A stretch of 64,000 nucleotides of DNA from positions 907,501 to 971,500 of the forward strand of contig NZ_VISM01000001.1 in NCBI RefSeq assembly GCF_007827455.1, in the 5' to 3' direction. The stretch is from Lutibacter sp. Hel_I_33_5. Its GTDB lineage: Bacteria; Bacteroidota; Bacteroidia; Flavobacteriales; Flavobacteriaceae. Below, piece after piece: positions 1 through 8,780 of this stretch (positions are counted from its first letter, which is position 1; the number at the start of each line of letters is the position of its first letter). The position numbers were made by a program, and so were the translations under genes. Under the pieces are notes generated by a model. The model was not told the origin of the DNA. It was given only the letters and a program-made list of their open reading frames with translations, and searched no databases.

Positions 1-840
1 TTTTCTTCAAATTCAATTGATTTAGGAGATTTTTTCGATAATTTTAATGATGGAGAAATAACTTTTGAAAATGTATCCATGTCATTAAATTTTAAAAATG
101 ATTATGGCTTACCAATCGGATTAGACCTATCACCTATTAAAGGAACTAATGCTAATTCTTCAGTAAATTTAACTTACACAGGAGATCTATCTATGCCAAA
201 CACAATAATTATAGATGGTGTAGAAAATTTTGGAGATAATGAAAAAGTAACCAATAGAGTTTTAGATAAAAATAATTCTAATATTGGGGCTTTATTAGAA
301 GCTAAACCAACTTCTATTGAATTTGGTGTTTCTGGTAAAGCAAACCCTATCGCATCAGTAACTCCGAATAAAAATTTCTATGCAGCAACAAATACAGGAT
401 TTAATGCAGAAATATCAATTGGATTTGATAAAATAAGCCTAAACAAAACTATAGAGTTTGATGCAGGTGATGATATAAAGGATTTTAATTTTTTAAAATT
501 AGCTGCTGCTGTTGAAAATAAAATCCCACTAGGTGGTGATTTAATTTTAAACTTTAAAGATAGCGCAAATCAAATTGTACACACAGAAACTCTTACTGCT
601 TTTAAAGCTGCAAATGTAAATCAATCAGGTGAATCAGACGGAGTAGCCGTTTCTTCTAGCTTTGCAATTGAATTAACGGAAGATGAAATTAATAATATCT
701 CAAATGCTAAAAACATCGATGTAAATATTACACTTCAACTTCCTGGTCAAGAAAAAGCTGTTATGGTTAAAGGTAGCGATGAATTAAATATTACCATCAA
801 TTTAGAAGTTGGTGCTAACATTACTTCTAATAACAATTAA
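1..840 (+). CDS. C-terminal part of a secreted beta-rich hypothetical protein
   Basis: The frame is open from the first base, so the 5' end lies outside the window and the ATG at 79 is internal. The visible 279 residues are rich in Asn, Asp, Ile and Thr and alternate polar and hydrophobic residues, as in exported beta-sandwich proteins. No catalytic motif is recognisable. The stop is ten bases before the start of the DUF5723 barrel protein, so the two are probably co-transcribed. A role as a surface partner of that barrel is inferred from position only. Confidence 0.75.
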   Translation, partial: FSSNSIDLGDFFDNFNDGEITFENVSMSLNFKNDYGLPIGLDLSPIKGTNANSSVNLTYTGDLSMPNTIIIDGVENFGDNEKVTNRVLDKNNSNIGALLEAKPTSIEFGVSGKANPIASVTPNKNFYAATNTGFNAEISIGFDKISLNKTIEFDAGDDIKDFNFLKLAAAVENKIPLGGDLILNFKDSANQIVHTETLTAFKAANVNQSGESDGVAVSSSFAIELTEDEINNISNAKNIDVNITLQLPGQEKAVMVKGSDELNITINLEVGANITSNNN

Positions 841-850
841 AACAAAAGCA

Positions 851-2323
851 ATGAAAAAAATTATATATACAACAAGCCTATTGTTTTTTGTTTTAACAGG
901 AAGTGTAAAGGCACAAGAATATTTATCTTTTTACAACTTAAAAGATTACGTAATACAAACACAAAATGTTTCACCAGTATTTCTTCCAAAATATAAAATA
1001 ACATTTGGAACACCTATTAACTTAGGTTTAGATATCAATTCTGGCATTAAATTGAATGATTTATTAGTAGAAAGTGGAAATAAGACAAAATGGGATTTTG
1101 ATAGTCTAAATTCTGTTGCAGAAGATAAAAATATTTTATCGACAGACATAGCTTTGAACCTTTTTACTCTAGGTATAAAAACAAAAAAAGGTTCTATTTC
1201 ATTTTTTGCAAATGCAAAAGCAAATTTAACTTGGCAAATTAGTAAGGATTTCACAAATATACTTGCTACTGGGTTTAACAACAACTTTTCTTTATCAAAC
1301 GAAAGAATGGGGCTTATGGCTTACAGTGAAATCGGTATTGGATATACAAGAAAGTTTCTTAAAGACAAACTTGCTATTGGTATAAGATTAAAATCTTTAA
1401 GTGGAATTGCTAATGGCGAAATAGCTAACAACGCACAATTTTCACTTGATATAGATCCAACATCGTCTCACTGGACCTTTAAATCTGCTAATTCTACAGT
1501 AAATACTGCAGGACTAGCTGATACGGATAACATATCATTTTTAGGTAAAAATAAAGGCTTTGGAATGGATTTAGGTTTTAGCTATCAACTAAACGAAAAA
1601 CTTACCTTAGAATTAGCAATAAATGACATGGGATCAATCGAATGGACAGAAAATGTAAAAAATTATAATATTAATGACACAACAGGTGCTGTTTTTACTG
1701 GTGTAGATTTACAAGCTGGTGGAGACATCTTAGATGAAGTAGAAAGTACTATTGGAAATGTATTAGGAACTACCGAAACTAGTAAAAACTATAAAACTAA
1801 AATTGGAACCAAAACATTTCTTTCTGCAAAGTATAAATTATCTGAAAAGAACATTTTACAAGTAACTTATTTCAGCAATAACAATCCTTATATTGATGTA
1901 AAGCCTAGTTATGCTTTAGGATACAATAGAGCTTTAAATAAATCAACTTATGGTGTTACATTAGGCTCTAGAGGTTTTGGTGCTAACTTTGCGCTACAGT
2001 TAGGGTTTTTACAACTTTATGCAGCAGTTGATGATATTTCTAATATTTCTGGTAAAATTGAAGAAACTACAGCTAGTAATGCACGTTTAGGGCTAAATTT
2101 CCTTTTTGGTTATAGAGGTAAAGGAAAAGTAATAAAAGATGAAAGTGAGGTTCTTGCTGAAAAAGAAGCAGAAAAATTAGAAAAAGAAAATAAAAAGATA
2201 GAAAAAGCAGCTAAAAAGGAAGCTAGAAAACTTAAAAAGGAAAATAAGAAAAAAGAAAAAGCCTTAAAAAAAGCCGCTAAACAAAAACTAAAAGAAAGTA
2301 AAAAAGCAGTATCTAAACAATAA
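851..2323 (+). CDS. DUF5723-family outer-membrane beta-barrel protein
   Basis: The chosen start at 851 begins MKKIIYTTSLLFF and gives a clean signal peptide ending at KAQ; an in-frame upstream start at 809 would lie inside the preceding gene. The 490-residue protein has a PorV/OmpP1-like series of amphipathic strands with GIGYTRKFL and GFGMDLGFSYQL segments, as in DUF5723 proteins of Bacteroidota. The last 50 or so residues are an unusual Lys/Glu-rich helical tail (KKEKALKKAAKQ) that probably lies in the periplasm. Function is unknown; outer-membrane location is inferred from family and signal peptide. Confidence 0.75.
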   Translation: MKKIIYTTSLLFFVLTGSVKAQEYLSFYNLKDYVIQTQNVSPVFLPKYKITFGTPINLGLDINSGIKLNDLLVESGNKTKWDFDSLNSVAEDKNILSTDIALNLFTLGIKTKKGSISFFANAKANLTWQISKDFTNILATGFNNNFSLSNERMGLMAYSEIGIGYTRKFLKDKLAIGIRLKSLSGIANGEIANNAQFSLDIDPTSSHWTFKSANSTVNTAGLADTDNISFLGKNKGFGMDLGFSYQLNEKLTLELAINDMGSIEWTENVKNYNINDTTGAVFTGVDLQAGGDILDEVESTIGNVLGTTETSKNYKTKIGTKTFLSAKYKLSEKNILQVTYFSNNNPYIDVKPSYALGYNRALNKSTYGVTLGSRGFGANFALQLGFLQLYAAVDDISNISGKIEETTASNARLGLNFLFGYRGKGKVIKDESEVLAEKEAEKLEKENKKIEKAAKKEARKLKKENKKKEKALKKAAKQKLKESKKAVSKQ

Positions 2324-2344
2324 GATTTTAATATTGTATTAATT

Positions 2345-2388
2345 AAGAGGAAGAAAAGATTAATTTCTTTTCTTCCTCTTTTTCTTCT
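2345..2388. terminator. Bidirectional terminator overlapping a coding end
   Basis: A perfect 15-bp stem (2345-2359 with 2366-2380, 6-nt loop) is followed by a T-rich run on the plus strand and preceded by an A-rich stretch serving the minus strand. It separates the convergent DUF5723 and DUF4294 genes. The right arm is also coding sequence: read on the minus strand it encodes the Lys/Arg-rich end of the DUF4294 protein. Confidence 0.75.
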
Positions 2389-3091
2389 TTTTTCTCAATT
2401 TAGCAAACATCAATTTATATTCTTCAACATTTATTGCACCCTTTCTTTGCGATGAGATTTTTGGGAAATCAAACTCTAACTTTGATTGTTGCGATTCTAA
2501 TATTTCTTCTAAAAAAGCTCGCTGCAAAACATCTTCAATTAAATAATCCTCATTAACTTTTTCTGGATGATACTCATCTTTAAGTGATAATTTAAAAATA
2601 TTTGCTGTAGAATTATACCAAAAAGCTCTCCAACCACTTCTCAGCTGTTTTATATTAGTAAATGCTGTTTTACCTGTTTGACGATGAATTAACTTAATTA
2701 AAATCCGACCTTCCGTTCTGGTCATTTTTTTTATTTGATCTGTAAACTCACCTTCAACATACTTTTGAATTCGTTTAGTATATTTTCTTTTTTTAGACTT
2801 AGATTTAATTCTACCTAATCGCACACTCAAAGAATCTAATCTTTGTGAAGCTAGTTTTGCGAATGGATATGCTTTAAAAACCTTTCTTTTAAACCATAAG
2901 TAATAGCGAATATCTTCTTTATAAACAAACTTATGTTTAGGTAGAATAGAAAACTCTTCTAGATTAATAGTTAACGTATCTCCTTTTTCAACCAAATAAT
3001 AACCATCAAGAAAGTTAGGCAGCGTATCTTTTACTTGTCCGTAAGTTATAAACGAAATAAGTAATATATATATGTATAGAATTCTTTTCAA
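2360..3091 (-). CDS. DUF4294 domain-containing exported protein
   Basis: This 243-residue protein starts with a signal peptide (MKRILYIYILLISFITYGQ) and matches the DUF4294 pattern of flavobacteria, including YYLWFKRKVFKAYPFAK at about residue 65 and GRILIKLIHRQTG at about residue 130. It ends in a strongly basic tail (KKKKRKKRN) encoded within the terminator stem. The biochemical role of the family is not known to me. The gene is monocistronic and has a good promoter candidate at 3111-3141. Confidence 0.8.
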   Translation of the reverse strand: MKRILYIYILLISFITYGQVKDTLPNFLDGYYLVEKGDTLTINLEEFSILPKHKFVYKEDIRYYLWFKRKVFKAYPFAKLASQRLDSLSVRLGRIKSKSKKRKYTKRIQKYVEGEFTDQIKKMTRTEGRILIKLIHRQTGKTAFTNIKQLRSGWRAFWYNSTANIFKLSLKDEYHPEKVNEDYLIEDVLQRAFLEEILESQQSKLEFDFPKISSQRKGAINVEEYKLMFAKLRKKKKKRKKRN

Positions 3092-3110
3092 ATGTGTTTT
3101 TTAAAGTTTG

Positions 3111-3141
3111 TAAAGGTAAATTAAATTGAAGAACTCAAAAA
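3111..3141 (-). promoter_or_regulatory. Bacteroidota-type promoter of the DUF4294 gene
   Basis: On the minus strand a -33-like TTTTTG (3136-3141) is separated by 17 bases from TACCTTTA (3111-3118), one base off the TAnnTTTG -7 consensus. It lies 20 to 50 bases upstream of the start codon at 3091. Confidence 0.5.
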
Positions 3142-3204
3142 GAATACCAAAAACTTTACTGAAACTAAAAATCCTGCTATTTTTACAGAAAACAAAACGA
3201 GATT

Positions 3205-4290
3205 ATGGCAAAATCAATTTTAAATAAAAAATCGCTTACATTTTTAGAAAAATACCTAAATAATGCTGCTCCGACAGGATATGAATGGGAAGGACAGAAA
3301 ATTTGGATGGAATATCTTAAACCTTATGTTGATGATTTTATTACAGACACATACGGAACCGCTGTTGGAGTAATCAATCCAAAGGCAAAATATAAAGTAG
3401 TTATTGAAGGACATGCTGATGAAATTTCTTGGTATGTAAACTATATTTCTGACAACGGATTGATTTACGTGATTAGAAACGGGGGTTCAGATCATCAGAT
3501 TGCACCAAGTAAAGTGGTTAATATTCATACTAAAAACGGAATTGTAAAAGGTGTATTTGGTTGGCCAGCAATCCATACAAGAAATAGAGCAAAAGAGGAA
3601 CCACCAAAACCAGATAATATTTTTATCGATACTGGATGTTCAACAAAAGAAGAAGTCGAAAAATTAGGCGTTCATGTAGGTTGTGTCATTACCTATCCAG
3701 ATGAATTTCATATTTTAAATGGAGATAAGTTTGTTTGTAGAGCATTAGATAATAGAATGGGCGGATTTATGATTGCTGAAGTTGCTCGTTTATTAAAAGA
3801 GAATAAGAAAAAATTACCTTTCGGATTATACATTACAAACTCCGTACAAGAAGAAATTGGTTTACGAGGTGCAGAAATGATAACAAATACAATTCAACCA
3901 GATGTTGCAATTGTTACTGATGTTACTCATGACACTACTACACCTATGATTGATAAAAAGAAAGCTGGTCATTTAGAAATTGGTAAAGGACCAGTTGTTG
4001 CCTATGCTCCTGCTGTGCAACAAAAACTCCGTGATTTAATTACAGAAACTGCTGAGGCAAAAAAGATTCCATTTCAACGTTCTGCACTTTCTAGAGCTAC
4101 AGGAACTGACACAGATGCTTTTGCATATAGCAATGGTGGTGTAGCTTCTGCATTAATCTCTTTACCGCTACGTTATATGCATACAACGGTAGAAATGGTT
4201 CATAGAGATGATGTAGAGAATGTTATTAAAATGATTTACGAAACACTTCTAAATATTAAAGAAGGAGAAACGTTTTCATATTTTAAATAA
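3205..4290 (+). CDS. M42-family zinc aminopeptidase
   Basis: The 361-residue protein matches M42 glutamyl aminopeptidase/endoglucanase-like metallopeptidases, cytosolic enzymes that trim short peptides with two zinc ions. Visible metal-site motifs are GHADEIS (His70), CRALDNRMGG (Asp182), the catalytic pair QEEIG (Glu216/217), TDVTHD (Asp239) and a C-terminal RYMHTTVEMVH. The order and length fit the family. It is followed by a hairpin terminator, so it is probably transcribed alone. Substrate preference cannot be read from sequence. Confidence 0.88.
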   Translation: MAKSILNKKSLTFLEKYLNNAAPTGYEWEGQKIWMEYLKPYVDDFITDTYGTAVGVINPKAKYKVVIEGHADEISWYVNYISDNGLIYVIRNGGSDHQIAPSKVVNIHTKNGIVKGVFGWPAIHTRNRAKEEPPKPDNIFIDTGCSTKEEVEKLGVHVGCVITYPDEFHILNGDKFVCRALDNRMGGFMIAEVARLLKENKKKLPFGLYITNSVQEEIGLRGAEMITNTIQPDVAIVTDVTHDTTTPMIDKKKAGHLEIGKGPVVAYAPAVQQKLRDLITETAEAKKIPFQRSALSRATGTDTDAFAYSNGGVASALISLPLRYMHTTVEMVHRDDVENVIKMIYETLLNIKEGETFSYFK

Positions 4291-4298
4291 AATTATTG

Positions 4299-4326
4299 AA
4301 TCCCGCTTCTGCGGGATTTTTCTTTT
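4299..4326 (+). terminator. Rho-independent terminator after the M42 gene
   Basis: ATCCCGC (4300-4306), loop TTCT, GCGGGAT (4311-4317) and a T-rich tail form a compact GC-rich hairpin. It settles the start of the next gene: a TTG at 4296 would put the hairpin inside the reading frame, so the ATG at 4329 is preferred. Confidence 0.85.
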
Positions 4327-4328
4327 CT

Positions 4329-4898
4329 ATGGATGAATTCTTAGACATTTTAACTCCCGAAGGAAAATCAACAGGAAAAACAGCTTTAAAATCTGAAGCA
4401 CATAAAAAAGGTTTATTTCATGCAACCATCCATGTTTGGTTTTATACTGATGATAAAAAAGTATTATTACAAAAAAGAGCTTCAGTAAAAAAGGTTTTTC
4501 CAAATCTTTGGGATGTTTCCGTAGCTGGTCATATTGGTGCTGGAGAATCTATAATAAATACAGCAATAAGAGAAACTAAAGAAGAAATTGGACTAGATAT
4601 TATAGAGAATCAACTTATAAAAATAGGTTACAGAAAAGATGAGATTATTCATCCTAACGGAATTTTAGATAACGAGTTTAAAAATATATTTATTTGTAAA
4701 CTAACTGAACCTATTTCCAATTTAACAATGCAGGCTGGTGAAGTTGATGATTTACAATTATTTGATATTTCAATATTAAAAAACACCATAAAACATGGTA
4801 ATTTCATGGTGTCAAATATTAATAATTATTATGATTTTATTTACGATAAAATTTATTCCATTGGTTTTTCGAAAAAAGAATCAGATAATTGCCCTTGA
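4329..4898 (+). CDS. Nudix hydrolase, isopentenyl-isomerase-like branch
   Basis: The 189-residue protein begins MDEFLDILTPEGKSTGKTA. It has a full Nudix box, with GAGES starting the glycine segment and RETKEEIGL supplying the metal-binding glutamates (about residues 76-98 from this start). The N-terminal LTPEGKSTG segment and the HATIHVWFYTDD strand are typical of the Idi/YfcD-like group that hydrolyses nucleoside-diphosphate-type substrates. The 3' end overlaps the convergent DUF6503 gene by 46 bases. The exact substrate is unknown. Confidence 0.85.
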   Translation: MDEFLDILTPEGKSTGKTALKSEAHKKGLFHATIHVWFYTDDKKVLLQKRASVKKVFPNLWDVSVAGHIGAGESIINTAIRETKEEIGLDIIENQLIKIGYRKDEIIHPNGILDNEFKNIFICKLTEPISNLTMQAGEVDDLQLFDISILKNTIKHGNFMVSNINNYYDFIYDKIYSIGFSKKESDNCP

Positions 4899-5593
4899 CT
4901 TACCAATGGCAAGGTAAAATCGACTGGTTTACCTGAAGTTTCTGTCGGTTGCCCATTCTCATCTTTTTTATACCAAGTAATTGCTTTTGGCAGTAAAAAA
5001 CCATTTACATTTTCCCAAGAGTTATATCGTATTAAATTTGCTTTTGTAGTTGCCTTCTTAGAAAAATAGGTTACTGTATACCCTAACCATTCCATTTGAA
5101 AAGTTTCTGTATTATAATAGACAAAGTAATTGTCATCCGGTGAAGTTCCAACATTAGCTTTATAAGAAATCTTATACCCTGGATATTCTTTTCCTTCAAA
5201 TGTTATTGGAGTAACTTCTTCATAAATGATTCCGTCATCTGCTAAAACAAAAGGCATCGCATAAAAATAAAAGTATAAATTATAATAAAATCCTTTATTC
5301 CCTTTAAATGAAGTAGAATCTTTCTGCATTAACCATACTTCTTTTCCATTATATCCCAAAGAATACTCAGGCGAATGAATCGTTGTCTTTCTAGAATTTA
5401 AATCTACTGTATGAGCTTCTTCTCCTTTATTAAAAGAAATAACCTTTTGATTTCTCCAATTATCTAAACCACCATGTTTTGTAAATACTTTAGACAGTAC
5501 TTCTGGAAAATTTTCTTTTTTAACCTCTTTCTTAGTATCATTCTTACAAGAAAAAAGAACAGTAACTAAAAGCAATACGAATAACCTCTTCAT
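4853..5593 (-). CDS. DUF6503-family lipoprotein
   Basis: The N-terminus MKRLFVLLLVTVLFSCKND has a lipobox ending in Cys, so the product is expected to be lipid-anchored outside the inner membrane. The 246-residue sequence (HGGLDNWRNQKVISF, NGKEVWLMQKD, YFYFYAMPFVLADDG) fits DUF6503, a LolA-like fold common in flavobacteria with no known activity. It is monocistronic with a good promoter at 5638-5668. A similar architecture appears in the anchored protein at 42629, but I cannot show homology by eye. Confidence 0.8.
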   Translation of the reverse strand: MKRLFVLLLVTVLFSCKNDTKKEVKKENFPEVLSKVFTKHGGLDNWRNQKVISFNKGEEAHTVDLNSRKTTIHSPEYSLGYNGKEVWLMQKDSTSFKGNKGFYYNLYFYFYAMPFVLADDGIIYEEVTPITFEGKEYPGYKISYKANVGTSPDDNYFVYYNTETFQMEWLGYTVTYFSKKATTKANLIRYNSWENVNGFLLPKAITWYKKDENGQPTETSGKPVDFTLPLVSQGQLSDSFFEKPME

Positions 5594-5637
5594 TTGACTT
5601 AATTTAGGTTTATGTCATAAAACATATTACAACCTTA

Positions 5638-5668
5638 CAAAAATAAAAGAAAGAACACCTTAAACAAA
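5638..5668 (-). promoter_or_regulatory. Promoter of the DUF6503 lipoprotein gene
   Basis: On the minus strand TATTTTTG (5638-5645) matches TAnnTTTG and is preceded 19 bases upstream by TTTG (5665-5668). Spacing and both elements fit the primary-sigma consensus of Bacteroidota. Confidence 0.6.
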
Positions 5669-5704
5669 TTTTCTTGGTACCAGTTTTAATAATTATGGGT
5701 TCCA

Positions 5705-7393
5705 TTAATGCATGTTAGTTTCTCCTACTCCACTAGGAATTCTAATATTTTCTACAATATCTTGAATTTCTCTACTAGGATTTGGTGTAAATTTTGACAC
5801 GACTATTGACAGTAAAAAGTTAACCATCATTGCTACTGTACCAAAACCTTCTGGTGAAATTCCAAACCACCAATCTTCTTTTGTTCCACCACCAAACCAA
5901 TCAAATTTGAATTTAGTCATATAAAACAGCATTAGTAAAATACCTACTACCATTCCTGAGATCGCACCTTCTTTATTCATACGCTTGCTAAAAATTCCTA
6001 ATACAATCGCAGGAAAAAATGAGGCTGCTGCTAAACCAAATGCTAATGCTACTGTTGCCGCTACAAAATCTGGTGGATTAATTCCAAAATATCCTGCAAC
6101 ACAAACCGCAACTACTGCAGACAACCGTGCAGCTATTAGTTCACCTTTTTCGGAGATTTTAGGGTTTATCATTTTCTTAATTAAATCATGAGAAACTGAC
6201 GAAGAGATTACCAATAACAAACCAGCTGCTGTAGATAATGCTGCTGCTAAACCACCAGCAGCAACTAAAGCAATTACCCAATTTGGTAATCTTGCTATTT
6301 CTGGATTTGCTAATACCATAATATCTCTATCTACAGTTAATTCGTTTTTAGATGTATCTGCGAGGTATTGTACTTTTCCGTCCTTATTTTTATCATCAAA
6401 CTTAATTAAACCTGTTGTTTCCCAATTATTAAACCATTCTGGTAATGTTGCATATTCTTTGTTACTTACTGTTTCTATTAAATTAGTTCTAGAAAAAACC
6501 GCTATTGCAGGTGCTGTAGTATATAATATTGCAATAAATAAGAGCGCCCAACCTGCTGATTTACGTGCATCAGCAACTTTTTTTACCGTAAAAAATCTTA
6601 CAATTACATGTGGTAACCCTGCTGTACCAACCATTAAGGCTGCAGTAATAAAAAAGACATCTAATGTAGATTTACTACCTGATGTATATTCATGAAACCC
6701 TAGTTCTTTTTGTAATCCGTCTAATTTATCAAGTAAATAAATTCCGTTTTCATCAACACCTCCAAAACCTAATTGCGGAATTGGATTTCCTGTCATTTGA
6801 ATAGAAATAAAAATTGCTGGCACCATAAACGCAAAAATCAACACGCAATATTGTGCAACTTGTGTATAGGTGATTCCTTTCATTCCGCCAAGTACAGCAT
6901 AAAACAAAACGATAATCATTCCAATAATTACACCTGTATTTATATCAACCTCTAAAAAACGAGAAAATACCAAACCTACTCCTCGCATTTGTCCAGCTAC
7001 GTATGTAAATGACACTAGCAATGCACAAAATACAGCAACACTTCTTGCAGTATTAGAATAATATCGGTCTCCAATAAAATCGGGTACTGTAAATTTTCCA
7101 AACTTTCTTAAATATGGCGCTAACAATAATGCTAATAAAACATAGCCGCCTGTCCACCCCATTAAATATACAGATCCATCATATCCATCAAAAGAAATAA
7201 TACCCGCCATAGAAATAAAGGAAGCTGCTGACATCCAGTCAGCTGCAGTTGCTAACCCGTTGGCTAATGGAGAGACTCCACCACCAGCAACATAAAATTC
7301 TTTTGTAGAGCCTGCTCTAGACCAAATTGCAATTCCAATATACAATGCAAAGGTGATACCAACTAAAATCCATGTCCAAGTTTGAATACTCAT
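5705..7393 (-). CDS. Sodium:solute symporter, acetate-permease-like
   Basis: This 562-residue polytopic membrane protein belongs to the SSS family, in the branch that pairs with DUF4212 small subunits. Visible SSS features are the N-terminal GGVSPLANGLATAADWMSA, GYVLLALLLAPYLRKFG and GLAAALSTAAGLLLVISSS. The family imports acetate or other short monocarboxylates with Na+. The DUF4212 gene lies 11 bases upstream in the same orientation, so the two are a unit. About 13 membrane spans are expected. The substrate is inferred from the family only. Confidence 0.87.
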   Translation of the reverse strand: MSIQTWTWILVGITFALYIGIAIWSRAGSTKEFYVAGGGVSPLANGLATAADWMSAASFISMAGIISFDGYDGSVYLMGWTGGYVLLALLLAPYLRKFGKFTVPDFIGDRYYSNTARSVAVFCALLVSFTYVAGQMRGVGLVFSRFLEVDINTGVIIGMIIVLFYAVLGGMKGITYTQVAQYCVLIFAFMVPAIFISIQMTGNPIPQLGFGGVDENGIYLLDKLDGLQKELGFHEYTSGSKSTLDVFFITAALMVGTAGLPHVIVRFFTVKKVADARKSAGWALLFIAILYTTAPAIAVFSRTNLIETVSNKEYATLPEWFNNWETTGLIKFDDKNKDGKVQYLADTSKNELTVDRDIMVLANPEIARLPNWVIALVAAGGLAAALSTAAGLLLVISSSVSHDLIKKMINPKISEKGELIAARLSAVVAVCVAGYFGINPPDFVAATVALAFGLAAASFFPAIVLGIFSKRMNKEGAISGMVVGILLMLFYMTKFKFDWFGGGTKEDWWFGISPEGFGTVAMMVNFLLSIVVSKFTPNPSREIQDIVENIRIPSGVGETNMH

Positions 7394-7404
7394 ATTTTTA
7401 AATT

Positions 7405-7659
7405 TTATTCGTTAAAACCATGTTTTTTATCCAAACGATTCATTAATCTGATATACACAAATATCAATATTACAAATACATAAATAGAGCCTTGCTGAGC
7501 AAACCAAAACCCAAGCTTAAATCCTCCAATTCTAATGGTATTTAATTGTTCAACAAGTAAAATTCCGAAAACAAAAGAGACTAAAAACCAAATACTTAAA
7601 AGTATGGCTAAATATTTTAAATTTCGCTTCCAATAAGTAGCACTATTTTTAGTAGACAT
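7405..7659 (-). CDS. DUF4212 symporter small subunit
   Basis: Starting at 7659 gives an 84-residue protein (MSTKNSATYWKRNLKYLAI) with two hydrophobic segments and the conserved WKRNL and GFWFAQQGSIYVFVILIFVY motifs of DUF4212. A longer start at 7686 adds nine residues that are not typical of the family. DUF4212 proteins are encoded next to acetate-type SSS transporters and are thought to be accessory subunits, which matches the gene 11 bases downstream. Confidence 0.85.
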   Translation of the reverse strand: MSTKNSATYWKRNLKYLAILLSIWFLVSFVFGILLVEQLNTIRIGGFKLGFWFAQQGSIYVFVILIFVYIRLMNRLDKKHGFNE

Positions 7660-7732
7660 TTTAAATTGGTTAAAGTTGAACTGCAAGATAAAGATTTATT
7701 TGTCTATTTTTAAATTCTAAAAAACCATCTAA

Positions 7733-8512
7733 TTGGAGATCCATTTATTATTAGAATCACTCATAAATTATTGGCACATTATTGCCTTATTTTTTATTGT
7801 AGCAATATTATATTCTTCTGTTGGTTTTGGTGGCGGCTCTAGTTACCTAGCTATTTTAGCTTTGACAACCATTGCATTTACTCAAATTAGAGCAACTGCT
7901 CTTCTGTGTAATATTGCTGTAGTTTCTGGCAATGTTTTTTTATTTCATCAACAGAAAAAAATTAATTTAAAAAAAACAATTCCTTTAGTAGCTTTTAGTA
8001 TTCCGTTTGCTTTTTTAGGCGGATATCTAAAGATTAGTCAATCTTTCTTTTTTATTCTTTTAGGGTTTACGCTTTTATTTGCAGCAGTTTCTATGTGGAT
8101 TTCTAAGCGCTTTGTTTCATCCAAAGAAAAAAAAACAACTACTAACTCAGTAAAAAACATATCTTATGGTGGAATCATAGGATTTATTTCTGGAATGGTT
8201 GGTATTGGTGGAGGAATTTTCTTAGCTCCAATTCTTCATTTAACAAATTGGGATACTCCAAAAAAAATAGCAGCTACGGCTAGTTTTTTTATTCTGGTAA
8301 ATTCTATTGCTGGATTAATTGGACAGTATAATAATGCAGATTTTTATATTGATTGGAATCTAACAACAATTTTGCTAGTTACCGTTTTTATTGGTGGACA
8401 AATTGGTAATAAATTAAGTAATAATTACTTAAGTCCAATTCAACTAAAAAAAGCAACAGCTATTCTAATTGCTTTGGTTAGTTTAAAAATACTGTTAAAA
8501 AGTATCTTTTAG
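7733..8512 (+). CDS. TauE/SafE (TSUP) family membrane transporter
   Basis: The 259-residue protein has eight or so hydrophobic helices and the two glycine-rich half-repeats of the family, SSVGFGGGSSYLAILAL and GFISGMVGIGGGIFLAP. TSUP proteins are linked to export or uptake of sulfite, sulfonates and related anions. No ATG is available: a TAA stop sits directly before the TTG at 7733, so TTG is taken as the start. The gene is divergent from the DUF4212/SSS pair and the substrate is unknown. Confidence 0.82.
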   Translation: MEIHLLLESLINYWHIIALFFIVAILYSSVGFGGGSSYLAILALTTIAFTQIRATALLCNIAVVSGNVFLFHQQKKINLKKTIPLVAFSIPFAFLGGYLKISQSFFFILLGFTLLFAAVSMWISKRFVSSKEKKTTTNSVKNISYGGIIGFISGMVGIGGGIFLAPILHLTNWDTPKKIAATASFFILVNSIAGLIGQYNNADFYIDWNLTTILLVTVFIGGQIGNKLSNNYLSPIQLKKATAILIALVSLKILLKSIF

Positions 8513-8627
8513 ATTTTTGTTTTCAACTTTTTATCATTAAGTTTGATTTATAATAGATGTAATTCTATGTTCCCTACAAATGAATATACAAAAAAATTAC
8601 ATTTTATTAGATGTTTTGGTTGACTAT

Positions 8628-8655
8628 AAAACCGCTGTTTACGGCGGTTTTTTAT
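8628..8655 (+). terminator. Rho-independent terminator upstream of terC
   Basis: AAAACCGC (8628-8635), an 8-nt loop and GCGGTTTT (8644-8651) form a perfect 8-bp stem followed by T residues. It lies 116 bases after the TSUP stop and probably ends that transcript. The rest of 8513-8780 is AT-rich with no gene I can support. Confidence 0.75.
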
Positions 8656-8742
8656 TTTTACACACTTAAAAGCACCAATTTTATACTCTTAAAATCAAAA
8701 GGAATTAGTTTAAAAAAAATAGATACATTTAATTTCTTTAAA

Positions 8743-8750
8743 TATATTTG
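8743..8750 (+). promoter_or_regulatory. -7 element of the TerC gene
   Basis: TATATTTG matches the TAnnTTTG consensus exactly, 31 bases before the TerC ATG. A clear -33 TTG is not visible at the usual spacing. Confidence 0.45.
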
Positions 8751-8780
8751 GCATTGAAATAAAATAATCAACAACAAATC

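Noticed and set aside
4296..4328. TTG start giving a longer Nudix protein
   Set aside because: The added codons lie in a GC-rich terminator hairpin, and family members start near MDEFLDIL at 4329.
5985..6955. Plus-strand frames within the symporter gene
   Set aside because: They are antisense shadows of a well-supported SSS transporter with no family-like features.
8567..8670. Two very short frames (18 and 28 codons) between the TSUP and TerC genes
   Set aside because: One runs through the terminator hairpin, and neither has family-like sequence or a plausible leader.
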